DNA of 64,000 nucleotides from Hofstenia miamia (lineage: Eukaryota; Xenacoelomorpha; Acoela). The notes beneath the pieces are model-generated. The model saw nothing but the letters and a program-made list of their open reading frames with translations. It had not been told where the DNA came from and did no database searches. Positions 32,591 through 46,436 of the stretch are shown here, in pieces. The translations under genes were made by a program, and so were the position numbers. Numbering within the stretch: the first letter of the stretch is position 1; every line of letters starts with the position of its first letter. The stretch lies in contig SCFE01000011.1 of assembly GCA_004352715.1 (NCBI GenBank), positions 1,700,326 to 1,764,325 of the forward strand. Direction: 5' to 3'.

Positions 32591-35500
32591 TCGATGTAGG
32601 CGAATTGTCGATGTGGGTGATGTCGATATTTATAAATATTTTAACCATATTTTAAATGCAAAATGCATAAGGGTGCAATAGGCATAGCGATATAATTATA
32701 TTGTCGATGTATGTGAAGGCCATATATGCGAATTCCTATATATATATATATATATATGAGAAGCTGCTTTAAACTAGAAATTGCTATCCAGTTTGAATCC
32801 AAACTAATTTAAAATGGTGTTACTTAATCTATTGTCTTCTGCTTGTCTTCTATTTTAATTTTGATATTTTTGGAAATGTTTAGTTGCTTTGGCGTGAAGA
32901 TAATAAATTGTCTTGTTCACATTAATTTTTTTACTCTTTATTGAAATAGTCAATCAGATTTTCATTGTTTGGTTAATTGACTTGTCACCTCTATGGATTT
33001 TTGCTACTTTTATTACACAAGTATCACCAGTTATTTTTTGTATTTGACATTATCACACAATGGGGATAAGGCTGTTCCTAATACACTTCTTAATTTTATA
33101 ATCGGAATAAGTTTCATCAATGTTTGCCCTTTCTCTTCCTTTGCTTAAAAAATGCCGAATTCTTACATTGAGATCGACTGGCACAATAGATTGTTGAAAT
33201 TTATTTATTTTCTTAGTTATTTTTAATATTACATTGGTTGTACTGTACCTAGCCCTACATCAAAATTGAATTTTAAAGATTATTTTATTACTGATTTGTC
33301 AAATATTTTAGAAAGAGGTGCATTATGCTGACCGGTCGCAAAGTTCACCATTTTGTTGAGAGGTAAGGTAACCCTTCTTTAATATAGCAGGAATATTTTT
33401 TCGACTATGCAATGGTCCAGAGCTAAAAGAAATGCTCACTAAAGATTTTCAAATAATTTTTAATGGTCCAACATGGCTAGATCTCAAGATTTACTACTAT
33501 CAAGGTTTTTTGCTATGTTTTTCAAATGATGAAATGATCTTAAGTTGTTCTTCTTGATGAAAGTGTTTAAAAGTATTAGCGATCAGGGTTGGCAAGAAAT
33601 GTCTTATTTAATTTAATAAAACCTTTTTGGCAATGTCTATTTTCTTCAACATGTAATATAATGATAAACTTTATCAACTTTCATGTTCAGCTTTGTCCAT
33701 GTAGAACAAAACGCAAGTTTTGATACTTTTTCTCTGGAAATTTTTATTTTCATCTTTGATATCAAAACTTAATTCTTCATTCCACTCTTTGATTTGGATT
33801 TAGCTTTTTCAAAAAAATGAAGTTACCTAATTATTTGTGAATAAAAGTATTTGCTTCCTGAGATATATTTCCTAAGGATTACGAAACAAATTTGCTAGTT
33901 TAGGATATGACTAAATGTATATCATATAAAGAAGTTCTGAATTAAATATTGCAAAATTCAAACTACATTATATTCTACAGATTTTGTAAAAAATGATATT
34001 CTAATTTACTCATTGTTCAATGAAATGCAATTTATGTATAAACTTTTTAAAAAAATTGGTAAATTGTTTGTTTTTTTCAACAATTAAGCTGTTTATGAAT
34101 TTTGAAAATAATGTTCTTGCGATATTTGAGAGAGGAATGCTCTTATTAAATATTTATTCAACTACTTGCTTAACAATTTTTTATTAAATATTTCATCACT
34201 AAATAAAATATATTCCCAGAAGATGCGTGTTAAGATTTATTAGTCATTCGTCATTAATTAGGATGGGATTTATTAAATTTTAATAAATAATTACAACTCT
34301 TTATTACTTTTCTTCACTACTCCTTAACTTCTGAATTTATGCATCGTATATATATCCTGCCGCTGGGTATATGGGTTTTTTCGATTTGTACCGGGCCTGC
34401 TTCGAGCAAAAACCCAGCGCCAGCATACCATATGAGGCCTTAAATAAATTTCCCAATTTCTTTTGATAGATCCGTTAATGAAGACCCCATATGAGATAAT
34501 GTACAGAAAATTGGGCCCGAACTCGGGGTTACTGGAGATCATTATATATGTTCTAAAAAACCCAGTGCCAATATATATATATATATATATATCCATACTT
34601 AGAGCAGCATACTTTTCACAGATATTTTGTGGATAATTTCAAGTAACCGATGTGGGATTGATTCACTTAAAAACTATAAGTTGACAACAGTATATAGAAA
34701 TATTATTCTGGCGCTGAATACAAACTATTGTTAACCTTAATCGTTTGTTTAGCACTAATCAAATGTCCATTAAAAACTAGCCTATTTTTATATTCTTTAT
34801 AATTATTTTCTCATTATTTTAACATAACATGCTCCAATTTAATCATGTTGTCTACACTATTTTAAAATCTGTTTATTCAATAAATTTTAATTGTCTTGCC
34901 AGCACAGGAGAACTTCAATTCTGTGGAATTGGACTCTAGTGTTTGAAAGGGCTACAATTTTTCATAATCAAACCATCTTTTATAATTTGAATTGATAAGA
35001 ACGGATGCAGGAAGTAATTTTTTATTTAATGCCATAGGATTGAAGAACACATTGCTGTGGTAGATGAAATATGTTTTAGCTGCTTCTAATATTGAGCCTG
35101 GCCTGAGACCTTACGAAAGATAAAAATGCGCACAAATTTGCACGAATATCATGGGAATGGTTTGATTCGCGTCATTTTTGCACAATACATTGACATTCGT
35201 AACCGTTCATTTTATTGTGAACTTTTACCTATTCCAATAGTTTGATCATACTGGACAGTGGCGTAGCAGACATCTCAAAATTTACGAAAATTGCGGGGAT
35301 TTGACATAATTTACGAAATTTATAAACGTAACGATCAGTAATGTGTGCAGACTACGTAGTCTATGTTCTTTTTTATGGTATTTTATTTAATAGGCTTTAA
35401 CACCTTAGTTCGTGCATCACCTTGACTATTGATTGAATATTTATTTTTCTGAGTTATTAGGGTAATTTGTTCTAATGATGATGTTACCCAACTTTATAGT

Positions 35501-38500
35501 GTGCATTATTGCAATCCAGCCTAAAATGTACTTTTGAAAGAATGTATTAGTAGGTGACTATGTAACTGTTTTATTTTTTAAATTTTATAAGTTAAAAATT
35601 CGTTGCATAAAATCCAGCTATTTTAAGTCAGTGCTATTTTTGCAACATTGCTTAATGAAGGTTATCTCCAGGTAAATGTTTTTTAACATTATAATTTTTA
35701 AATCCTATGAAGGATAAATTGTATTAGTCATGCTTAACATTTTAAATGTCAGTTTTCACACTTCCAACGTATTTATGATTTAAGATTTATGAAAAAAATT
35801 GTTTACCACAGGATGTATAAAGTCACTTAACATCCGCAGTCCCAAATTTGTTTGAGGCTAAATAGTTAATCACACGATGCCCTCAACATGATAGAGAGTT
35901 CCTTAGTATCTCGACCAATCACGCTGATGAGTTCGACAATCATGTGCTTTGTTAAATTGACGTATTACGATGACAAAGTATGTACAGTATAATGGACAGA
36001 AAGACTGGGGAGGGTAACGTTTTTCATTTTTTATGGATTCAGATTTAAGAAATTTTAATACCGAATTTTCATTTGGCTTTGTTTCTGCACTGTGTTTGCT
36101 GCGGTCTATGCTTTGAAATTAATTACTACCTCTAATTGAAAAATGCGAAATCGTCCAACTTCTTCGTTAAATAATTGATGACAATTTTATATTAATTTCC
36201 TTTCTGAAACACGTAAGTTAAGCCATAGGTGCCAGTAATTCTTACTTGTTTCCATGTGAGTCGAAATTGTTGAATACGGGCAAGGTATCCCCATGTATAT
36301 TTTGGATAAACGTGAAATGATATTATATTAGTGAAGCAAATCAAGTTCAATTCTTAGGATAACCCTACCTTATCTCTAGTTTTAGTGCCACTGCAAAAAT
36401 ATTAGGATTAATTCGTGAGAAAGCGCATAATCAGCTACATGTTTGCTTCTGCTGGTTGACCATCATGCAATGGCTGCTAATTCCCGCAAACATCACTTGT
36501 AAAGAAAAGACAAAAACACAGAAAAAACCTCTGCACTGCTCATGCATAATCTTTGATGTGTTCTTCACTGTCTCCCCAAGAGAGGATGTAATGCATTACG
36601 AAAACTGATGCCACAAAACAGGCACACGATTTTATTAACGATACAAATGCAGTCTACTCTGTGTTCCATTCCAACGTATGTATCAGCATTGTGTCCCCTC
36701 AAATATCAGCTAGCAATGCTACTGTTACTACATATATTTTAACATTTTTTATATGTATGGAATGTCTCTTTAATAGGCGGCCTACAACTTAACTCTTCCT
36801 TAAAAGTGATATTCACTGGCAAAATCAATTAAGGGCATAAAAACTACTCGTTGTCAAAAATAATAGCATATGCTGAAAATTTGATTCCATGAATTTTATC
36901 CTTTTTAATCAAATACATTAACAGATTTTTCGTAATTGATCATCCTAGATTTGACCGTTAATGGTTTGAGGGATACATCGCCTTATACCTTTTTGAAAAT
37001 ATTGATAGCTTCACAAAGTGATAGTCGACCTTGCGGATTGATAATTATTCTATTGAATGAGTCAAAATTGTTAAGTTTTGCGTAATATTCGAATAATCAA
37101 TATAATTCTCTATATTTTTAATGCAGCAGGTCGATTTTACAACTGATATATTATAAAGCTTTTGACAACCTGCCAGTGAGCACATAAATCAATGGGAGTT
37201 TGTTCCTCCTTGTCATAATGGTTCAGGTGAGGAGAAATCCCTTTCAAGCAGAGGCCCTTAACAAGTAATTCTTCACATCAGAAATAAGCTTATCAACAAG
37301 CGAGTTACAAGGTTGTACTGTTTCCGCAACATGATGCATACCATTATCCAGATGTGTGATGCAAATTATGACAGCATATAATGCATTCATTTGTTTGTAG
37401 ATTGGTTAGACGTGAATAATATCAAGAGATTGTAGTCTGTACTGCTGTCAGGAAGGCTTATGACATCTTTGATTTCGTTACTGTTCATATGTTTTAGTGT
37501 CAAGTTTTTATGATTGATTCAAATGGAATAAATTTTTCGAAACAGGAATTTAGTTAGCTTCAATAAACTTCATTGCTACATTTTAGTGACCAAGAGCCAC
37601 CTGTAAGATTGAATTCACAAGGACTTTGTAAAAAACATGTTTATTACGTGTGGTAGTGTACATGTGCTTGTGGGATTTCAGTAAAAGCCTACATTTATCT
37701 TTGTAATTAATTACACAGCATATAGTTTGCATAAAATTGTACTGTTTCTTTCATTAAATTCCCAACTCTTTTGCCGCCATTGAGATTCTTTATGTATGTG
37801 AGAATAGTTTGCTTAGGCATTTGTTTTAGTTAAAAATAATAGCATATGTGAGTCTTTAAGTGCGTCACTGGGCTTGCTCTCGCGCGGGCACCAATTTTGA
37901 TGCATGTTGGACACTTGAGTACAACTGCCTTATATTGCTGCGGTCACTTTGAACTTGTCAAGTTTTCATAATATCACAAAAATGCATATTCATTCGAATA
38001 TGAGAAAACTGAATACTCATACGAAGTCGGACATTGACAATTAGAAGAACTCTACGACTCTGGTTTATTCAACTGTTTAGATAACTGTAAAGCACTAAAC
38101 TGTAATATGTTTATAGCAAGTATATACTTTTGTCCATCATTTACCAAATTTTGAGCATTGAATTTCACGATGCTCAATATTTCAATAGCAATGGCAACTT
38201 GAGCAGATAAAATATAAAATCCACTTATTTTTTTGCGGACACATCAGTACAGATAGTTTGGAACGCATAAATATATTTGACTGCCTGCAGTGATTAGTTA
38301 CGCGCGTGTTCAAACAATGTCTAATGTAGAACCTGTTGATGCATCATATTGCTTCTTCATTTTAATTCTTTGCTTTATTTCTGTAGCATAAGTTGGTGGT
38401 ATTTGTTTGAATTTTGACCTGATGTGCCTCCAATGATCCTATCAATGTTCTCACATTGAATAGAACAAAGCACTTCGAGTTCATTGACTTGGCACGGATT

Positions 38501-41500
38501 ATTGGTCTTCGAGCATAAATCGCAATTTGAGGTAACCATAAGAGTGTACATTCTATCACGGTGCGGATACGAAAATCCCCTAACAGCCCTCAATGACCCC
38601 TGCACTCAGAGTGTTTTTCTGGGCTGAGCATGTTCAACAGAATGGATACATGAAGTTATTCTGCCTTTCTCACTTTCGTCAACCAAATTAATAACCAAAA
38701 TATGAAGAACCTATGTCACAGACCAAACCTGCACTGGATGGGCTTTGCCTAACACTTTTGAAAACTATAGTTATATGTTCTTTTGATATAGTAGCATTAC
38801 TTTTTGATTTCACCATTAATATTTTTTAAATTTAGACATTTAAATTTTTAATAATACCACCTCTTTGCTGGGTGTTTTTTATTCATTTGGTGAAAATATT
38901 TAGCATTTTATTTCCTATCAATAATTTAGTATTAATTTGAACTAAACTATGACTCTTGAATGCAATTAAATTTTTTCAATAAAACGTATTTAAGCTTTTC
39001 TTTTTATGCTTAACTTTATATAAACCCCTTTTTAGAAGTGCCAATGGTACCTTCCATTGTTTTCTACCCAACGCGGTAGAGATCAAATTTTTATAAATAA
39101 ACCGTGATTATAAATTGGGAATGAGACTGGACGCTTATTGGTTGCCAGTCTTTTCTCAATTCATTTTTCTCATTCTATCATTTCGCGTCATGATCTATTA
39201 CTATCCACAAACACAGGTTAGTCCATGCTTTTTTCTCTCAATTCCTCCATCCGCTGCACTCGCTCATTTCTAATACGCCTACATTATATAAATTGAATAA
39301 AATGTATTTCCGACATTTCACCAATTCATTACAATTCCCCCAAACCCCATCTATTTCAAACATTTTGTTGCATTTGCTAAATATTTCTAAATTAATTTTT
39401 GCTTATAATTATTGGTTTGAAATTTCCCACTCATTTTCGTTATTTCAATTGATATGGTTCTGCAATTACACTAGTAGTTTTAAAATGGATTATATTTTAA
39501 GTTTAGTTTGTTACTAAGTCATACTGTGGGACACAAACGTCTTACTATGTTACTGTATTTATACATTGAATGTTGTAAATGTTCATTTAAGGCATTGCAA
39601 TACTATATAGCTAATTATATTGTAAATCAAAAATCATTAATTGATGTGGTTTTGTTGAAGGTACTGGGTGATGATCCGTTTCGATCGGATAAAATTTAAG
39701 AACTGGTAACCCGGTCATAGTTTTGGCGTAAGTGTTATAAATTTTAAGTCATTTTCAGTATTACCATTAGTTTATTTACAATTGGCATCATTCTAATATT
39801 TTGGCCTTCTCTAACTGATTAACAAAGTAAAGTGACTATTGTTGATTCGATTCTTACGATTTGAAATTTTTTATGGTAATGGCTTGTGTACTGCCGGCAT
39901 TGAGTTTTGTAAAAAGCGACTGAATGAGAGATAATGAGTTGCTAACAAAATGAGAGCGCACGCAGTTATGAGTATTTGAAAAAATCGCCTCGTGCCAACT
40001 TTCGAGGTCGTTTAATATTCAGAAATCAATTAAGTTCATTTCCCTCTGACAGTGTTCATTAATTATTAACCTCCGCAAATCAATTATTTTCTGTCAAAGC
40101 AACCTCAGTTATCTTGTTTCTCGCGTTGGATGATAGCTGTGGCGCTTCATCACTCATTCTTCGATGCACATCGAATGGTTTTGGCGAGATTTTCGCTTTC
40201 ATTAAAATTGCGTCAATCTATGGCTAGTGTCACGAACAGCTTGACTCGAGGATTGCGATGTCAGGACGATGCAGGGAATTGATTTCACGACGCGCGCCCA
40301 AAATTGCTTGTGAATGAATGTTTTCATAATTTTGTAAAATTTATTTGGTTTTTGATAAATGAGTTTGTGTCGCTGACAGCACGCTGTCAACCACTTACGC
40401 GGATTTCATCACCCGAGGGAACATTCCCTTTCGTTTTCTACCCCGCTCTATTTTCCAATTACTCATTCTCAGTAGCTTCACAGCTATTATTTTTGTATAT
40501 TATTACCAATGAACTGTCAAATCAATTTGCCTCTGACTTAGCTGCTTATAACGCTAATCAAAATGGAAATAAGATTTTGTTTAATCGCATCTTCTAATTT
40601 CATTCATTTTCAAACGTTCACTTTGCACAACCTGACAAAGTTCATTTCTAACAGGTTAAAGACATGCGGTCTTTCCTGCATTCTTTTAGCTGAATGCTTT
40701 AACCTTGTGCTTATCTAATTACCTCAATTCATTAAGTTTAACAGTCCTTGATATTTCGTGTACATAAAGTAAGCGGGAGAAATTTCGTGAAATGCAATTA
40801 TTTAAATTAGTAAACGCTTTTTAGAATGAGCTGTGCTGACGTTTTGCATATTCTTTAAATTCGAAACTGGGCGTTGATGTTCTCGATTTAGTTTATCCAA
40901 CAGATTGCCATGTGCCTTCTTTATTTTGCTTCGCTCACAAAATTATTTTAGGAAAAAAAATCTAAAATTTTTGAGGTTATTGTGTGTTGGCCTTATGCTG
41001 GGATTTGCATTAATTATTTTATTTTATGATTTTTGTGCCCAACTGGGAATATATCCTTTTATGAAAATGTAATGCATTCCCTCTTTTTGCTGTGTGCTGT
41101 TTCTGATTGGATGAAATTTTGTGTATATCGTAGCCGTGTCATCAATATTTAATCATTCACTTTGATATTGAAGTTTTTCGGTGATGCACATTGCGTTCTT
41201 CTATTTTTTATTAACGATCCAGTTAATAATGAAAGTTAGTCGATGATTTGCATTGATTAACCAACTATTTATTAATAATTACCAAAGTTGAGTTTACCGC
41301 TCTTACATGTAAGGCAGGATCTCGTGAATATATTGAAGATGGGTACAGAATACGCCGATTTGAAAATTCGAATCTTGGTACACAAAGGGAATTCAAAATT
41401 TCGATTGGGTTTAAACAAAATTTAATTCTAGATGTGGAGCATGTAAATGAAGTTTCTCAATTCAATTCATCCATTGAATAATAACCTACTCGTGGTTTCA

Positions 41501-41784
41501 TGGTGCAATACCGAGACAGTAGTAGTGTCTTCCCAGATTCTAGTATATGGTTTTGAATCCGTCTATAATTTAACACTATTTATATTTTTTAAGACGTTTT
41601 TATTATGTAAGCATTAAAACTATTAAATCCTGTGGCTTCATTTTGTCGCTCTTGTACTTACCTTAACAATTATCGGCATAGCAAATTTGTGTTGATATCT
41701 TTCAACCACATACTTTAGAACCTTCCCAATATTATTAAAGAGTTTGTATAATAACATACTTTTATTAAATATATTTTATTACTG
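32591..41784. other. Long non-coding stretch, mostly unassigned
   Basis: No exon found. It contains a (TA)n run at 32737-32757, a lone hAT-like end CAGGGTTGGCAAG at 33584, an inverted-repeat segment at 34357-34570 followed by (TA)n, and a CAGTGGCGTAGCAG word near 35255 that resembles family D ends. CpG is present at ordinary levels throughout. Confidence 0.4.
34357..34570. repeat. Possible inverted-repeat element
   Basis: GCTGGGTATATGGGTTTTTT at the left faces AAAAAACCCAGTGCCA at the right. An inner AAAAACCCAGCGCCAG also pairs with the left end. Flanked by (TA)n. Confidence 0.4.
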
Positions 41785-42222
41785 CAGCGCTTCCTATAGT
41801 AATAGGCCTGGAATCGCTTTGATGTTCATAAAAGTGAGGGCTATTTCTGATTGGGTGATAATTCCCGCGACAAACCCTGATCAATTGCAAGCGTAAAACG
41901 TTACAATCGATAGTTTTACAGATCCTGGAAAAAGATATATGCTATTTGAATGTTGTTACTTGGATATTATCAAAATTCTTTCAAATGATTGTTTTGATAA
42001 TTATTTAGTGATATTGCTAGTATCAAGAGACAATCGTCTTGTAAAAAAACTTACCAAATTTAAATAAACGTTTAGTGTTTCATATATTCATTTATTTTTA
42101 ATGTAGACAGTAACGTAATCGTTTCATAATCGTTAGGTTCTTCAATGAACTTATTCCTCAATAGCCCTCACTTTTATGAAAGCGTTGATGCGCTTCCAGG
42201 CCTATTTCTATAGAAAGCGCTG
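41785..42222. mobile_element. 438-bp inverted-repeat element
   Basis: The left arm contains CAGCGCTTCCTATAG, AATAGGCCTGGAA and ATAAAAGTGAGGGCTAT. The right arm is its inverted copy (ATAGCCCTCACTTTTAT, TTCCAGGCCTATT, AAAGCGCTG). Arms are about 75 bp. Non-coding; flanking 8-mers agree only partly, so the superfamily is open. Confidence 0.75.
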
Positions 42223-44267
42223 GTGTGCTGTATACATTGGCATTAGTTTTGGCAGGGTAGTTAAATATCTTCTAAGCATTCTATTAAGAAATCCAATGGC
42301 ACTACCAAATATCAATTTAATTATATTTTAGAGGGAAGGGTATTATAAAGTTGTGTGCCTCATTCAAGATTGAGAAAACGTCAGCAGTCCAAAATTGCAA
42401 TTACCTTCTATGATAAACACGGCATTCAACGTTTTTCCCTATAATATAGATTTAGCAAGTCCAATTCTGTGTTTGAGCGCCCCCTTTTGAAAGTAGTAGT
42501 AATCTTTAGGTCAACAGTTTCATATTGTGCATAATTTCCATTTTTAGGTAATATTTTTTAAATTGGGTACTATTTAGGTAGTATTTAAGAATTCAATGAA
42601 TTTTTGGCCTATTTAGCTGTTTTCAGTGAAACTTTGCAAATTGATCATTACCAAAATTTAATTTGATGCTGCGAATTTCTCATATAGATTTCTGAATGAT
42701 AAATTTAAGCACTCATTATATTTAATATAGTTCATTCAGTAAACAAATTTTCAAAGCATTCATGATGGGCCCACTCTTCCATCAATGTATCCTTGCTTAT
42801 TATCAACTTACCCATTATCACATTGCTATACATTCCTGTTATTTCAATTTACAGATAATACGATACATGTACCAGTCAGCTAGTCTGAAAAAATATCAGG
42901 CTATAACCCTGTTTAGAACAATGCAAAATTAAAAAAGTGTTGAAAAAGACTGCGATCTAATGATTTTTTGAAATTTATTACAGTAGTCACAACTACATAT
43001 CTCCGTGCAACTTCCTCGCAAAAAAGTGCTAAATAGCGTTTTCTCTTATTAAGTTCTGAATGATACATTAACATTGCAGGAATTTAAAACCTTCCCCTAA
43101 AATATCAGGACCCTGTTACTTAAACATTAACAACTTTAACAATTTACTATATTTTGCGGGATATAAGGAATATATAAAATCCTTCTACTTGTAAAAAATC
43201 GGCAATGGGCCTATGCTTTAATATTGGTGTATGAACTTGCTTCATAACGCTATCGGCCAGTTGTTAAACTCCAACATAAAAACGAATAATTGGATGTATT
43301 CGTAGAAGAGGAAAAAGTGGGTGTAATTTTTGTGTTGATTTGCTTCAATTTATTCTCCTTATAATCGGGTGAGTTTTATACTAGTATATGAAAATAGATC
43401 CGTCTTTTAATCAAGTGTGCCTCATAATTCGTAAAATCGATTTTATTTGGCTGCTTCTCACCTCTAAGCAATCAAATCGCGGCATAGCCATCTGCAGCTG
43501 AATTATTCTCAATAATTTGTTATCCTTATTCTTAGAATGTGAATTTCATTTTTTTGGAAAAAAATAATTGATTGGATTCAGATTTACTTGTCAAAACCTC
43601 ACCTGCAAATTGTTCACTGTTTTTAATTATACCGTGTGAAGTGATGTTGTGAAATATTTTGTGAGATAGTTCTAGCGCATTTACTTCCCGGTAACCTGCT
43701 TCCTGTTCATCGGTAATTTGATTACGATGCGTAATTCAACGTTGATCCAGTGCGCGTATGCTACTTGACTGAACAAAGCTTTGTTACACCTGGGGGACGT
43801 CGTGGCAATTAATTCCGATCCCATCGGAATAGACCGCTGCGCAAAACACATTAGTCTATCACATCAGAATATTAATTTTGTTAGTGCGTTATTTTCCCTC
43901 TCATTGCTATGACTTTAAATGCATAGGCCTTCCGTTAACGTAGGCTTTCGAAATACTCATCAAATTGCGTCATTTATTTCATAGCTTCTTCAAAAGCAAG
44001 CAGGCATACCATCTATGCACCATTTGGTGGGGATGAAGTCGACTAACTTAGATGCGAGTCTGAATACGTGCGTGCGGCCAGAACCAAGATGGATTCAATG
44101 TCATATATTTCATTATTAACGTAACCCTGATGAACAACCAGGAGCGTCCCGCAGCATTTTCTTACGGGACATTTCAATTTTTAAAAGTACTTTAAAATTG
44201 CATCTCACCACCTTAGTTTTGAATAATTATTTTTTATTTAAACTGTAAAAATCACAGTTGAAGTGTG
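42223..44267. other. No gene recognised
   Basis: AT-rich. A small palindrome TTCCGATCCCATCGGAA sits near 43815. Confidence 0.35.
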
Positions 44268-44308
44268 GAAAATTCCACCACGTGACTCCCCCTTGCGTGC
44301 ACCACTGT
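44268..44308. mobile_element. Fragment of hAT-like family D (one end)
   Basis: ATTCCACCACGTGACTCCCC followed by TTGCGTGCACCACTG matches the right ends of the copies at 50080-50284 and 57068-57307. The rest of the element was not recognised. Confidence 0.5.
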
Positions 44309-44524
44309 GGGAAGCTGATCAGTTATTATCATTTGAATATCACCTGAAGTTACATCAAAATAGATTTTAAGTTCAAAGGGAAATGTTTTAATTCCTTTGG
44401 CTTCCTTAATGGTATAAATCCTTTTACTTCCAATTTGTTTCATATTTTTTATAAATCATCTCTGCTTGGAGCATTTCACTGTTTTGCAAATAGTTTAATA
44501 TCTTTTTGAAATGTATATTAGGAC

Positions 44525-44824
44525 CAGACTTATCAACGAGCCGAAATTTCCAAGCTCGGCTCGTTTAAATTTTTGTAAGTTCGGCTCGGCTCGTCACACA
44601 AAATCTTTGAATGAGGCTCGTTTTAGCTCGTTATTTTTTTTAAAAATATTGTGCTCAAAGAATTTTTTACATACCTCTTCCTATTATTTAATAAACATTT
44701 CTTAAATAAGATTATAGGAAAGGCATACTGACTGCAAAAAATAAGAAAAATCTCCATAATCAAATTCACAAGCAGAACTATAAAATTGCTTTGCCTAAAA
44801 TAGGCTCGTTTTGGGCTCGTTGAC
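44525..44824 (+). mobile_element. hAT-like MITE, GGCTCG family, copy 3
   Basis: Begins CAGACTTATCAACGAGCC, has AGCTCGGCTCG and GTTCGGCTCGGCTCG blocks and the shared AT core, and ends at GGGCTCGTTGAC without the last ~70 bp of copy 4. The right terminus is thus lost. Confidence 0.78.
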
Positions 44825-46153
44825 ATTTCCAGATGTTCCATAATTTTACATGTAAGTGATTTTGTGGGGTGGTTGAATTGCGGTATGAATACAATCAAAC
44901 AACCTTGCTTATTTTCTGATTTGCAAATTTAGAATTAATAACCGGTATTTATTTAACAAATACGAATTGTCGCGACGAATCTCAATTGTTTAAACAAATT
45001 ACATAATGTATTTTTACGAAATTAATTTCTAATTTTAGCTTCTCTATTATTGTTTTACAAGATAACTATAAGCATTGTAGTATTTTTAGAGATCCCCAAA
45101 TTCAATTCATACAATTGCACTTCTCTAGTATTGAATTCATTTCCATTTAATTTCCTAATCGTTCGATGCAGTGTACACTTCAGCTTTGGTCTGAGAGTTT
45201 ACCTCTGACATCTGATGAAAATTACTGATTTTTCTCATTAAAATTGTGACAACTTTGAAGTGTATCGAGTATCCTCCGTGTCAAATTTATCTTAATTATC
45301 TCACATTTTACTCACCCGTTGAGAAAGTTAATATTTCCTGTAGATTCATGTGTAAACCCTGTCAGTCAAAAGTCAAATGAAATCATCTCTATAATACAAT
45401 TTTAAGGTTATGATGATTTGACAGATTTTGGCAATGTATTCAGATTCAGAAATGGAAATGAGTTTGGGTTTTGTGTTTACACTCTAAACTTTTGCAAAGT
45501 TAATCCCTGAGGGTCATTATTTATAAGAAACTTTTTATGACAGACATTATAAAAGTTCCAGTACATTTTGGTTATTAATTTCTGCAATTAATAATCTTAG
45601 ATTTTTCTGTTTCAAAATGCATGCTTATATTTGTATAACTCTACAATGCTCTCGTAAAAATATAAAATTGTGCAGAACATTTTTTTCCTTTTCCTGCGTT
45701 TGACGTAGAAGTTCAATTCTTTTATGTTTTTCATGAGATTTGTAAGGCACGATACATTTTTTCTTCAAATGAAAAACATTACTTTAATTGTGCGCGAATC
45801 TCTAATTATATCTCATTCCTTTACGCTTTAAGCAAATTCAATCAATTAGGTTCATGTGCTCTTGATTCTCTGCTAAAGACGACATTTAATTGAAAGTTCT
45901 CTTTAATTGACAACTGTTTTTTTTAATACTCTCTTTTAATCTTATTAGACTATAAAATTTTACTGAAATCATTTAATTTTTTTTACAAAGCATTCTCCAT
46001 TTTTAATTTGCTGTCCACATATTGTTTTGCTTTGTCCTTCAGAGACTCATAAAAATCTTTTTACTTTCCTAATTTCGTTTACATCCAATTAAATTCACTA
46101 TTCTGTATTATACGTTTTGTCTTATTCAATTTCTAATGTATTCTTTTCCCTAC
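44825..46153. other. No gene recognised
   Basis: AT-rich, nothing assigned. Confidence 0.35.
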
Positions 46154-46161
46154 CATTTATA

Positions 46162-46428
46162 CCGGCGCGGCTTTAAGATTTTTAAAACAGAGGGGTACCA
46201 TCCAATTTTGTTTCAGGAATACTTAAACTAAAATGGAAATTTATACTCCATTGTAAAATGTAACCTCTAAATGTCCAAATTAATGCATTGCTCACCTTAA
46301 ATTGTCGGATGAAACTTGCAAACATCAACATAAAAAAATTTGAGGAAGACATTTTTACAAAAAAAGAAGAATCCCCCAAAAAGGGGGAGCACTGGCCCCC
46401 GGGTGCCTCCCCCCTAAAGCCGCGCCTG
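46162..46428. mobile_element. hAT-type MITE, family C copy 1, perfect TSD
   Basis: Ends CCGGCGCGGCTTTA and TAAAGCCGCGCCTG are inverted repeats. CATTTATA flanks both sides (46154-46161 and 46429-46436). The 8-bp duplication and a CAG-like terminus fit hAT. 267 bp, non-coding. The core is nearly identical to 58468-58741. Confidence 0.88.
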
Positions 46429-46436
46429 CATTTATA

